Source: JASGDB01 sp049841315 (GTDB taxonomy: Bacteria > Bacteroidota > Bacteroidia > Flavobacteriales > Weeksellaceae). Taken from it: a DNA stretch of 38,895 nt. A program made the position numbers and the translations under genes. The notes beneath the pieces were generated by a model that saw only the letters and a list, made by a program, of their open reading frames with translations, was not told the origin of the DNA and made no database searches. The stretch spans positions 1 to 38,895 of the forward strand of contig JASGDB010000070.1 in the NCBI GenBank assembly GCA_049841315.1, written 5' to 3'. Of the stretch, positions 21,335 through 28,262 are shown piece by piece. Position 1 is the stretch's first letter. Every line of letters begins with the position of its first letter.

Positions 21335-23599
21335 ATGAAAAACTCTATTTTAATCTCCGCCATATTTTTCTCAGGATTAATCTACGCACAGGAAACGAAA
21401 AAAGATACCGTAAAAACCGAAAATATCTCGGAAGTTCTCATTTCCAAAAAGGTTTTCAAAAAAGAAAGCGACCGTTTTGTTTACGATATTTCTAACGCTC
21501 CCGTTGCCAAAGGAAATACGACTTTTGACGTTCTGAAACAAACGCCGCTGGTTTCCTCAACCGACGACAAAACCCTGAAAATCGCAGGGAAAAACAATGC
21601 TGTTATCTACATCAACGGCAGAAAAACCCAAATGGATTCGGAATCTCTCGTTCAGTTTTTGAAAAATACACCTGCGGAAAATATCCAGAAAATTGAAGTC
21701 ATTACAACGCCGGGAAGCGAGTTTAACGTGGAATCTTCGGACGGAATCATCAATATCGTTTTGAAGAAAAAAACAACGGACGGAACGAACGGAAATATGA
21801 GAATGGCAAATTCCCAAAACAAATACAACGCAACTTCCGCAAGTGTTTCGCTCAATTACAGAAAAGACAAACTGGGAATCGCCGGAAATCTTTCGACCAG
21901 CGAAAATATTCAGGCACAATATTATGTGCTGAAAAACGGGGATACATCGGTAATGAATGAAACCACCGGAACAATCGACGACCCGAACAAAAATCTCGGT
22001 GGTTACTTAAATGCTGATTATCAGTTGAATGACAACAGCAATATCGCTTTGACGTGGAATTCGTGGGCAAACCGAAGTTACGATTCCAAAATGGAGTTTT
22101 TCAATACGGTGGTTTCTCCGTCCGGAACGAATTATTCGATTTCCCGAAACCGTGAAAACGCCCGTACTTACAACAATTCCCTGAATCTGAACTACGAACT
22201 GAAAACCGATTCTTTGGGAAGCAAACTCAATCTGAATATGGCTTATCTCAATTACAAAAGATTTCAGAATTCGGTAAATCAAACCATACTTTCCGATATT
22301 GCACAGAATAATTTGGGACTGGGCAAAGAGGTTTTGCAGGATATGCCTCAGGTTATCAATAATTTTTCGGGAATGGCGGATTATATTAAGAAATTTAAAA
22401 ACGATTTCACGGTTTCCGTCGGCGGAAATTTCAACAAAACCAAAACCGACAACGATACCAAAAGTATCTCTACTGTTTATGACGAAGATGGAAATATTGC
22501 CGAGTTATTCGATGAAAACGGAAACAAAATAGACAATCCGAAATCAGAGCCGAATCATTTCGTTTACGATGAAAATATTTTCGGATTTTACCTGAATTTT
22601 GAAAAGAAATTGTCGGAAAAATTTTCGGGGAAGATCGGAGCGAGGTATGAAATTACGAGTAGTTTGGGAACTTCCGACAACGCACAAAACCCCGATTACA
22701 GACGGATTGAAAGAAATTACAATAATTTCCTGCCTTTTTTGAATTTGAATTACGGAATTAATGACAACAACTCTGTTTCCTACACATTTTCCGGTCGAAT
22801 GGGAAGACCGAGTTTTTGGGAACTGAATCCGGTAAAAACGTTCATTACGGAAGATAATTATGTGCAAAACAATCCTTTTGTAAAAGCGGCGACCAACTAC
22901 AATCAGGAACTGACGTATATGTATAAAAATTCTTATTTTCTGGTGCTGAATCATTCGTATGTTAAAGACCAAATTACGCAGGTTCCGCTGCAAAGAGATA
23001 TTGTAAAAGACGGAATTACCTACAAAGAATTGCGTTACATAAGAACCAATTTTGGCGACAAACAGGAGATGACCGCAACTTTGGGAATGAACAAATCGTT
23101 TTTCAAACAATATTGGAATACGAATTTCAATATCGGAATCCAGCACAACCGAAACAACGGAAAATTGAGCATAGACCCGACCAACGGCGATGTTTTTCCC
23201 GAATATGTGAACACCACCAATTCAACAAGTTTTTTCCTGCAAACGGGTAATACGATTCGGCTGGACAAAGCGAAAACGTGGTTTTTCGGCATCAATTATT
23301 TTTATATTGACAAACAGCAAATCGAACTCGGAATGTTACGAAATTTGCAAAGTCTGGATTTGAATCTGAAAAAACTTTGGAACAACTGGACATTTGCGCT
23401 TGATGTAACCGATGTTTTGCGAACCAACATCATAGAAATTGAAGATTTTCAAGAAAACGGAAATTACAATTATATCCTGAACGACGAATACAGACAGAAA
23501 ATAACGCTCAGCCTGACTTACAACTTCGGAAACCAAAAAGTGAAAAAAGTCAGAAACATCGACAACGCAGCAGACGAAATAAAAAACAGAACGAGATAA
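21335..23599 (+). CDS. Outer membrane beta-barrel protein (TonB-dependent receptor-like, OMP_b-brl_3)
   Basis: The 754-residue product has a signal peptide (MKNSILISAIFFSGLIYAQ), a plug-type region at about 30-155 (VIYINGRKTQMDSESLVQFL, then ENIQKIEVITTPGSEFNV and GIINIVLKKKTTDG), and a long beta-rich barrel with repeating aromatic-x-aromatic strands such as LSLTYNFGNQK near the end. It lacks the N-terminal carboxypeptidase-like domain found in many relatives, and I see no clear TonB box, so energy coupling is uncertain. The substrate is unknown; there is no SusD-like partner next to it. The last 20 residues after the final strand are charged, which is unusual for a barrel ending in an aromatic residue. 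A promoter box and terminator make it a single-gene unit. Confidence 0.88.
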   Translation: MKNSILISAIFFSGLIYAQETKKDTVKTENISEVLISKKVFKKESDRFVYDISNAPVAKGNTTFDVLKQTPLVSSTDDKTLKIAGKNNAVIYINGRKTQMDSESLVQFLKNTPAENIQKIEVITTPGSEFNVESSDGIINIVLKKKTTDGTNGNMRMANSQNKYNATSASVSLNYRKDKLGIAGNLSTSENIQAQYYVLKNGDTSVMNETTGTIDDPNKNLGGYLNADYQLNDNSNIALTWNSWANRSYDSKMEFFNTVVSPSGTNYSISRNRENARTYNNSLNLNYELKTDSLGSKLNLNMAYLNYKRFQNSVNQTILSDIAQNNLGLGKEVLQDMPQVINNFSGMADYIKKFKNDFTVSVGGNFNKTKTDNDTKSISTVYDEDGNIAELFDENGNKIDNPKSEPNHFVYDENIFGFYLNFEKKLSEKFSGKIGARYEITSSLGTSDNAQNPDYRRIERNYNNFLPFLNLNYGINDNNSVSYTFSGRMGRPSFWELNPVKTFITEDNYVQNNPFVKAATNYNQELTYMYKNSYFLVLNHSYVKDQITQVPLQRDIVKDGITYKELRYIRTNFGDKQEMTATLGMNKSFFKQYWNTNFNIGIQHNRNNGKLSIDPTNGDVFPEYVNTTNSTSFFLQTGNTIRLDKAKTWFFGINYFYIDKQQIELGMLRNLQSLDLNLKKLWNNWTFALDVTDVLRTNIIEIEDFQENGNYNYILNDEYRQKITLSLTYNFGNQKVKKVRNIDNAADEIKNRTR

Positions 23600-23628
23600 A
23601 AACATTCATTCATTATTAAATTTTTCAC

Positions 23629-23660
23629 AAAAAATCCTGAGAGTGTTCTCAGGATTTTTT
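23629..23660 (+). terminator. Rho-independent terminator after the barrel gene
   Basis: AAAAAATCCTGAG (23629-23641) and CTCAGGATTTTTT (23648-23660) form a 13-bp stem with a 6-nt loop, and the T run continues. Confidence 0.88.
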
Positions 23661-23670
23661 TTAACAGTCT

Positions 23671-23720
23671 TTTGTCATTCCGCAGGAATCTCAGCGTTTA
23701 GATTCCTGCGGAATGACAAA
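23671..23720. repeat. Perfect 21-bp inverted repeat (GTCATTCCGCAGGAATC type)
   Basis: The arm at 23671-23691 (starting TTTGTCATTCCGCAGG) and its exact reverse complement at 23700-23720 flank an 8-nt loop. Sequences of this GTCATTCC...GGAATC type are common dispersed palindromes in bacterial genomes. It ends 2 bp from the stop codon of the minus-strand HTH gene. Confidence 0.8.
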
Positions 23721-23722
23721 GA

Positions 23723-24058
23723 TTATTTTTTAGATTTTTTATACGCTTCTAATCTTGCTTTTGCCCTGTTCATTACTTCTTCGTGAGTATGAAATCTTCC
23801 ATTTTTTATATCTTCTTCTGCCCGTTTCAGCGATTCCAGAATTTCTTCTTTGGTTTCGTTTCTGTAAACCGGTTCTACGATTTTAGCAATGGTCAATAAT
23901 TCATCGGAAGTAAAACGTTTTTCTTTCAGTTTTTTGAAAAAAGTAGGTTTTTTAATGCCCGTTTTTTCAATGATATAAGACATTTTGAATGGAGAATTTT
24001 TCAGAATATCGTCAATTGAATTTTGTATTTTTATGTAATTTTCGATTTCCGCTACCAT
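23723..24058 (-). CDS. HTH protein with antitoxin-like C-terminus
   Basis: The 111-residue product combines a helix-turn-helix (MSYIIEKTGIKKPTFFKKLK, about residues 26-45) with a charged C-terminal helix, RAEEDIKNGRFHTHEEVMNR. Its H-x-E-E-V-x-x-x-A-K pattern resembles the toxin-binding end of antitoxins paired with RelE/ParE toxins. Such genes are normally followed by a toxin gene overlapping the 3' end. Here the next sequence is a perfect palindrome (23671-23720) and a convergent terminator, and no toxin frame is present. It may be an orphan antitoxin or a plain regulator. A perfect promoter box lies 31 bp before the ATG. Confidence 0.7.
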   Translation of the reverse strand: MVAEIENYIKIQNSIDDILKNSPFKMSYIIEKTGIKKPTFFKKLKEKRFTSDELLTIAKIVEPVYRNETKEEILESLKRAEEDIKNGRFHTHEEVMNRAKARLEAYKKSKK

Positions 24059-24089
24059 AATTTTATATTTTAAGTATCAATATTTGCTA

Positions 24090-24097
24090 CAAATGTA
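24090..24097 (-). promoter_or_regulatory. Putative -7 box of the HTH gene
   Basis: The minus strand reads TACATTTG, a perfect TAnnTTTG match, with a leader of about 30 nt. It lies in the 76-bp spacer after xth. Confidence 0.45.
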
Positions 24098-24134
24098 ATA
24101 AAAATTAGATATTAAACTTAATTATTTTAGAGAT

Positions 24135-24896
24135 TTATCCCATTTCCACCAAAACAGGACAATGGTCGGAATGAAAAACCTCTTTCAGGATTACGGCTCT
24201 TTTCAATCTGTCTTTTAATGCGTAACTCACGAAATTATAATCCAATCGCCAGCCTTTATTCCTCGCTCTCGAATTTTGGCGGTAGCTCCACCACGAATAA
24301 TTTTCCGGCTGGTCGTTGAAAAACCGGAAACTGTCAATCAGCTCACATTCATCAATAAATTTTGTGAGCCATTCTCTTTCCATCGGAAGAAAACCGGAAA
24401 CATTTTTCAAACCTTCCGGGTTGTGAATGTCAATCGCTTTATGACAAATATTAAAATCTCCCGAAATAATCAGATTCGGAATGGTTTTCTTTAACTCTTT
24501 TATATAATCCAGAAAATCGTAGCAGAACTGCATTTTGAAATCCAATCTTTCAATATTGGAAGCGGAAGGAACATACACGGAAATCACGGAAAAATCTTCA
24601 AAATCTGCCCGGATAATCCTCCCTTCGGAATCATACTGCTCAATTCCGCAGCCGTAAATCACTTGTTTTGGTTCAGCTTTCGAGGCGATTCCGACTCCGC
24701 TGTATCCTTTTCTCTGTGCGGAATGCCAGTAGCTGTGATACCCGTTTTCTTCAAAACTTTTGATGTCAATTTGGTCGTTTCCTGCTTTGCTTTCCTGTAT
24801 GCAGATGATGTCGGGATTCGCATTGTTCAGCCAGCCGATAAAATCTTTGGTAAATGCGGCACGGATTCCGTTCACGTTGTAAGAAATGATTTTCAT
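24135..24896 (-). CDS. xth: Exodeoxyribonuclease III / AP endonuclease
   Basis: Xth cuts DNA at abasic sites and removes nucleotides 3' to 5'. The 253-residue product shows the EEP-fold motifs: MKIISYNVNGIRAAFTKDFI, DIICIQESKAGND (the metal-binding Glu), SGVGIASKAEPK, ISVYVPSASNIERLDFKMQF, LIISGDFNICHKAIDIHNPE (GDFN), WWSYRQNSRARNKGWRLDYN (R-x-x-N-x-G-x-R-x-D) and FHSDHCPVLVEM (SDH). The frame extends upstream through repeat DNA, but the ATG at 24896 gives the family N-terminus. A one-mismatch box (TATTTTCG on the minus strand, 24901-24908) lies 4 bp before it. Upstream is a 313-bp repeat island. Confidence 0.95.
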   Translation of the reverse strand: MKIISYNVNGIRAAFTKDFIGWLNNANPDIICIQESKAGNDQIDIKSFEENGYHSYWHSAQRKGYSGVGIASKAEPKQVIYGCGIEQYDSEGRIIRADFEDFSVISVYVPSASNIERLDFKMQFCYDFLDYIKELKKTIPNLIISGDFNICHKAIDIHNPEGLKNVSGFLPMEREWLTKFIDECELIDSFRFFNDQPENYSWWSYRQNSRARNKGWRLDYNFVSYALKDRLKRAVILKEVFHSDHCPVLVEMG

Positions 24897-24920
24897 AATG
24901 CGAAAATACAGATTTTTGAC

Positions 24921-24951
24921 AAGAGCCAAGAAAAAAGTAACAAGAGCTAAG
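24921..24951 (+). repeat. Word repeat AAGAGCCAAGAAAAAAGTAACAAGAGC
   Basis: Related, in the opposite orientation, to 7330-7379 next to the moxR stop. It is the first piece of the repeat island between xth and porX. Confidence 0.55.
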
Positions 24952-24954
24952 TGA

Positions 24955-24999
24955 GCCCCGAAGGGGCGATACATCAATAGCCAAGGGTGCAGCCCTTGG
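24955..24999. repeat. Double palindrome GCCCCGAAGGGGC ... CCAAGGGTGCAGCCCTTGG
   Basis: Two small hairpins, GCCCC/GGGGC (24955-24967) and CCAAGGG/CCCTTGG (24981-24999), are joined by GATACATCAATAG. I recall the same arrangement as a dispersed repeat in other Bacteroidota genomes. Confidence 0.65.
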
Positions 25000-25014
25000 A
25001 AAAAGAGCCAATTA

Positions 25015-25072
25015 TTCCCCTCCTTTGGAGGGGTGGCAAAATTTTCAAAAAGAAAATTTTGACGGGGTGGTT
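25015..25072 (+). repeat. 58-bp double-hairpin repeat, copy 3
   Basis: Same structure as copies 1 and 2. It differs from copy 1 (read on the minus strand) only in the loop of the first hairpin (CC versus TT). Confidence 0.9.
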
Positions 25073-25105
25073 GAAATAAAGCAGTTGGTATTAGAGATTT
25101 TAGTT

Positions 25106-25138
25106 CCCCTCTCCTTTGGAGAGGGGTTAGGGGTGAGG
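25106..25138. repeat. Hairpin repeat CCCCTCTCC...GGAGAGGGG + TTAGGGGTGAGG
   Basis: A 9-bp stem (25106-25114 with 25118-25126) and a 3-nt loop are followed by TTAGGGGTGAGG. This is a different family from the 58-bp repeat although both contain C-rich/G-rich arms. Confidence 0.65.
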
Positions 25139-25140
25139 AT

Positions 25141-25174
25141 AAAAAAAGCGGAAAAAATCTTTGATTTTTTCCGC
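25141..25174 (-). terminator. Rho-independent terminator after porX
   Basis: GCGGAAAAAATC (25148-25159) pairs with GATTTTTTCCGC (25163-25174). On the minus strand seven T (25141-25147) follow. It lies 36 bp past the porX stop. Confidence 0.85.
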
Positions 25175-25209
25175 CCCTTAACCCAAACTAAATAAACTAT
25201 GAAAAAAAA

Positions 25210-26751
25210 CTATTTGGGTTCAAGAACACTAATCGGAATAATACACTCCTCCAATGAAATTCCGCCGTGCTGATAGGTTTCTTTATAGTAATTTACAAAA
25301 TGGTTGTAGTTTTTCGGATACGCAAGGAACGTATTGTTTTTCGCAAAAATATATTTGGAACTCAGATTTCCTTTCGGCAAAAATAATTTCTCCGGATTGG
25401 AAACTGCCCATACTTCTTTCTCATCGTAAGTCAGGCTTCGTCCGGTTTTGTAGCGGATGTTGGTGGATGTTTCGCGGTCGCCTACAACCTGGCTTGGTTT
25501 TTTTACGTAAATCGTTCCGTGGTCGGTGGTAATCACCAATTTGAAACCATTGTCTGCAGCGAGTTTAATAATTTTAATCAATGACGAATTTTCAAACCAG
25601 TTCAACGTAAGCGAACGGAAAGTTTTGTCATCACGGATGAGCTGGTCGATAATGTGGTTATCGGTTTTTGCGTGAGAAAGAATGTCGATGAAATTATAGA
25701 CAATCACCAGCAAGTCATTATTTTTATGTTGGTTGAAATCCTCGAAAATCTTTTTTTCAAAATCTGCATTCAGGATTTTCAGGTATTTCATTGATTTGGA
25801 AGCAAGTCCGAGCCGTTTCATCTGGTCGGCAAGAAAATCCCGCTCGAATTCGTTTTTATTTCCCTCTTCATTATCATTGAACCATTTATCTGGAAAACGC
25901 TTTTCGATTTCTGACGGAAGCAATCCAGCAAAAAATGAATTCCTTGCGTATTGTGTTGCAGTAGGAAGAATGCTGTAATAATAATCCTCCGAAACCTTAT
26001 TGTAAAACTTCGTGAACAGCGGTTCAATCACTTTCCACTGGTCGTAGCGGAGATTATCAACCATCAATAAAAGAACTTTGTCTTTCTCAACCTCTGTCTT
26101 TACCTTATCCTTAAAAAGAGTGTGGCTCATCATCGGCTTTTCGTTTCCGTTCAGCCAGTCTTCGTAATTGCGTTCGATGAATTTTGCGAACTGGATATTC
26201 GCTTCTTCTTTTTGGGATTGCAGCAGATCGGAAAACTCACTGTCGAAAACCTTATCGAATTTTATTTCCCAGTTCAGGATTTTCTTGTAATATTCCGCCC
26301 AATCCTGATACGTGCGGAGATAGGAAAGTTCCATTGAAAGATTCCGGAATTCCTGCTGGTATTCCTGAATGGTTTTCTGTTCCACAAGATTATCTTCCTG
26401 TAAATTTTTCTTTAACGAAAGCAAAACCTGATTCGGATTGACGGGTTTCAGGATATAGTCCGAAATCTGCGAACCGATTGCCTGTTCCATAATGTGTTCT
26501 TCCTCGCTTTTGGTTACCATTACGATTTTCATTGAGGAATCTTTGTCTTTCAGCATCGGAATGGCTTCTAGTCCGGAAATTCCCGGCATATTTTCGTCCA
26601 GTAAAGCAAGCTGGAATTTTTCGTTATCAATAATTTCCAGCGCTTCGTTCACGTTGTTGACGGGCGTTACGGTATATCCTTTGTTTTCGAGGAAAACGAT
26701 ATGAGGTTTCAGTAAATCTACTTCATCATCAATCCAGATTATTTTCGGCAT
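25210..26751 (-). CDS. porX: PorX: response regulator fused to a PglZ/alkaline-phosphatase-like domain
   Basis: PorX is the response regulator of the PorX/PorY pair that controls type IX secretion (T9SS) in Bacteroidota. The 513-residue product has a receiver domain (1 to about 120) with acidic pocket D8/D9, phosphoacceptor D52 in LALLDENMPG, and the conserved Lys in ILKPVNP near residue 102. A helical linker follows, then a PglZ/alkaline-phosphatase-superfamily domain (LLLMVDNLRYDQWKVIEPLF; SILPTATQYARNSFFAG; LVITTDHGTIYV; YQHGGISLEECIIPISVL). It has no DNA-binding domain, as expected for PorX; a phosphodiesterase activity on oligonucleotides has been reported for the P. gingivalis protein. 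The ATG follows the stop of a DUF6624 lipoprotein gene by only 6 bp, so both are probably one operon. Confidence 0.95.
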   Translation of the reverse strand: MPKIIWIDDEVDLLKPHIVFLENKGYTVTPVNNVNEALEIIDNEKFQLALLDENMPGISGLEAIPMLKDKDSSMKIVMVTKSEEEHIMEQAIGSQISDYILKPVNPNQVLLSLKKNLQEDNLVEQKTIQEYQQEFRNLSMELSYLRTYQDWAEYYKKILNWEIKFDKVFDSEFSDLLQSQKEEANIQFAKFIERNYEDWLNGNEKPMMSHTLFKDKVKTEVEKDKVLLLMVDNLRYDQWKVIEPLFTKFYNKVSEDYYYSILPTATQYARNSFFAGLLPSEIEKRFPDKWFNDNEEGNKNEFERDFLADQMKRLGLASKSMKYLKILNADFEKKIFEDFNQHKNNDLLVIVYNFIDILSHAKTDNHIIDQLIRDDKTFRSLTLNWFENSSLIKIIKLAADNGFKLVITTDHGTIYVKKPSQVVGDRETSTNIRYKTGRSLTYDEKEVWAVSNPEKLFLPKGNLSSKYIFAKNNTFLAYPKNYNHFVNYYKETYQHGGISLEECIIPISVLEPK

Positions 26752-26757
26752 ATTTTT

Positions 26758-27426
26758 CTATTTATAAAGTTGAGGTTCGTTAATATTATTTTTCAGCATT
26801 ATTTCCTTGTTCATTTCAAAATGCATTTCGGTCATTTGGTTCAAATATTCTTTTAAAGGTTTCATATTGTATTCTGCTCTGCGCTTATCTACATTGATGC
26901 TGTCTTCCAGTCCGTAAAGCGGAGTTGCCTGATGCAGTTTGTTATATTCTACCTGTGTTCCGAAATATTGTTTTTTCTTTTCGTTTTTTCTGATGCGGTC
27001 ATACAAATAAGCGTAATCTGATTTATTTGCATTTCCTTTTTTTATTTCTTTCTTCATCATTTTCAATACTTTTTTTTGAAAATCAATATTATTATCAGCG
27101 TGTTGTGCAATAATCCAGAAATGTTTTGAACCTTCTTCTCCCACCAGATTGATTCCCGGAAATCCGTATTGTTTCAGAATATTTTCTGCTTTATTAATAT
27201 TGATATCACTGATACTGTCTCTTGCTTTTTCAAATCTTTTCCAACTTTCCTGCTGTGGATAATTCAGATATTTTCCAAAAGGAATCCCGGAATATTGCTG
27301 GTCGATAGTATAAATATCCGTAAGTTCTGCTTTCAGGTTTTCGTTTTCCACCGCTTTTTTAGAAACAGAATTACAGGAAACTAAAAATAAAACCGAACTT
27401 CCGAAAAGGATAAATAATCTTTTCAT
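26758..27426 (-). CDS. DUF6624 family lipoprotein
   Basis: The 222-residue product starts MKRLFILFGSSVLFLVSCN, a lipoprotein signal with lipobox FLVSC (Cys at residue 18). The body has DUF6624-type landmarks: IYTIDQQYSG, GFPGINLVGEEGSKHFWIIA, AQHADNNIDFQKKVLKMM and KQYFGTQVEYN. It is similar in layout to the frameshifted gene at 5256-5827. Its function is unknown. It is the first gene of an apparent operon with porX (6-bp gap), which places an envelope lipoprotein next to the T9SS regulator. A perfect promoter box lies 20 bp before the ATG, and a group of CGTTAAA words lies further upstream (27498-27535). Confidence 0.85.
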   Translation of the reverse strand: MKRLFILFGSSVLFLVSCNSVSKKAVENENLKAELTDIYTIDQQYSGIPFGKYLNYPQQESWKRFEKARDSISDININKAENILKQYGFPGINLVGEEGSKHFWIIAQHADNNIDFQKKVLKMMKKEIKKGNANKSDYAYLYDRIRKNEKKKQYFGTQVEYNKLHQATPLYGLEDSINVDKRRAEYNMKPLKEYLNQMTEMHFEMNKEIMLKNNINEPQLYK

Positions 27427-27446
27427 AAATACTGATTTGTACCTTT

Positions 27447-27454
27447 CAAAAATA
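27447..27454 (-). promoter_or_regulatory. Putative -7 box of the DUF6624-porX operon
   Basis: The minus strand reads TATTTTTG, a perfect TAnnTTTG match 20 bp before the ATG at 27426. Confidence 0.5.
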
Positions 27455-27497
27455 CGACCAAAACGTCTTAAATATTGCCTAAAAGTTTAGAAAAAAC

Positions 27498-27535
27498 CGT
27501 TAAATATTCGTTAAACCGTAAAATGATGTTTAACG
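27498..27535. promoter_or_regulatory. Possible operator: CGTTAAA direct and inverted words
   Basis: CGTTAAA (27498-27504), CGTTAAAC (27509-27516) and the inverted GTTTAACG (27528-27535) lie 44-88 bp upstream of the -7 box of the DUF6624-porX operon. CGTTAAAC/GTTTAACG form an 8-bp inverted repeat with an 11-bp centre. Confidence 0.4.
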
Positions 27536-27574
27536 ATACGCTTTGTCAAAGTTTATTAAAAAGTGAATATAATT

Positions 27575-27895
27575 TTATGAAATTTGCAGCAGGATTTTTA
27601 ACTTGTCATTAAGTTGCTGAATATCGTATTTTGATAATTTGCCCAAAAGTCCTTTTGATAAACTCCTGTCAATCGTTGCAATTTTACTCGTTCTGATTAA
27701 GGATTGTTTTTTTAGTCCGTTTGTAATACTCGGAATAAGCAGAATATCCGTATTTTCCTGCCAACCGATTTGTGTGGTAATAAAGCAGGCCGTCAAATCA
27801 TAGTTTGTACAGGCAAGTATTACTGCTGGTCTTAGTTTGCTTCCGCTAAGATTGGTAAATGGAAAAGCAATCAGTACAATGTCTCCTTTATTCAT
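27575..27895 (-). CDS. mazF: PemK/MazF-family toxin
   Basis: MazF-type toxins are endoribonucleases that cut mRNA at short motifs. The 106-residue product begins MNKGDIVLIAFPFTNLSGSK and continues LRPAVILACTNYDLTACFIT. This is the typical GDIVLxxFPxxxxxxxKxRPxVV pattern with the catalytic Arg in K-L-R-P, followed by SLIRTSKIATIDRSLSKGLL (the Thr/Ser region). The ATG lies inside the 3' end of the antitoxin gene (8-bp overlap), so toxin is translated after antitoxin. Confidence 0.9.
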   Translation of the reverse strand: MNKGDIVLIAFPFTNLSGSKLRPAVILACTNYDLTACFITTQIGWQENTDILLIPSITNGLKKQSLIRTSKIATIDRSLSKGLLGKLSKYDIQQLNDKLKILLQIS

Positions 27896-28118
27896 TGTAC
27901 AGTTCTTTTAGGTCGGATTCCGAATAAATGTCCTCTTCTTCGTTCAGAAAATTAAAACTTTTGCCTTGTTCAGCCAGATTTTGAATACCTTTTGTGAGCA
28001 AAAATTCTTCATAACGCTTAATGATGAAAGCCGCAAAATCTGATATCTCCTGAACTTTTTCATCGGGAAGTTTATTGATGATTTTGATAGTACGTTCTAT
28101 GATTGCTTCTCTGGTCAT
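27888..28118 (-). CDS. Antitoxin partner of the MazF-type toxin
   Basis: The 76-residue product has an N-terminal helical part (IIERTIKIINKLPDEKVQEI), a segment SDFAAFIIKRYEEFLL and an acidic C-terminal tail (FNFLNEEEDIYSESDLKELY) of the kind that wraps a toxin. It resembles DUF2281-type antitoxins rather than the SpoVT/AbrB MazE fold. A convincing promoter lies 18 bp upstream. The order antitoxin-toxin with overlapping reading frames is standard for type II modules. Confidence 0.82.
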   Translation of the reverse strand: MTREAIIERTIKIINKLPDEKVQEISDFAAFIIKRYEEFLLTKGIQNLAEQGKSFNFLNEEEDIYSESDLKELYNE

Positions 28119-28135
28119 AGTAAATTCTTTTGTTT

Positions 28136-28163
28136 CAAAGTTACAAAAAGTTATTAAAACAAA
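28136..28163 (-). promoter_or_regulatory. Promoter of the toxin-antitoxin operon
   Basis: On the minus strand TTTG (28160-28163) as -33 box and TAACTTTG (28136-28143, perfect) as -7 box are 16 bp apart, with a leader of about 18 nt. Confidence 0.55.
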
Positions 28164-28220
28164 AATCCTTTAAGGTTTTCCAAAGCTCCCAAACCATTTC
28201 AAACCCTAAAAAGAAAACCC

Positions 28221-28228
28221 TAAATTTG
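28221..28228 (+). promoter_or_regulatory. Putative -7 box of the HD hydrolase gene
   Basis: TAAATTTG is a perfect TAnnTTTG match, 34 bases before the ATG at 28263. Confidence 0.45.
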
Positions 28229-28262
28229 CATCATATAAAAATCACCCATCACTCATAAAAAA

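Noticed and set aside
22544..23146. 200-codon open frame antisense to the outer-membrane barrel gene
   Set aside because: The barrel gene in the other strand has a signal peptide, plug motifs and even composition; the antisense frame has none of these.
24897..24977. Longer xth starting upstream at 24977
   Set aside because: The extension is translated repeat DNA; the ExoIII N-terminus MKIISYNVNGIR starts at 24896.
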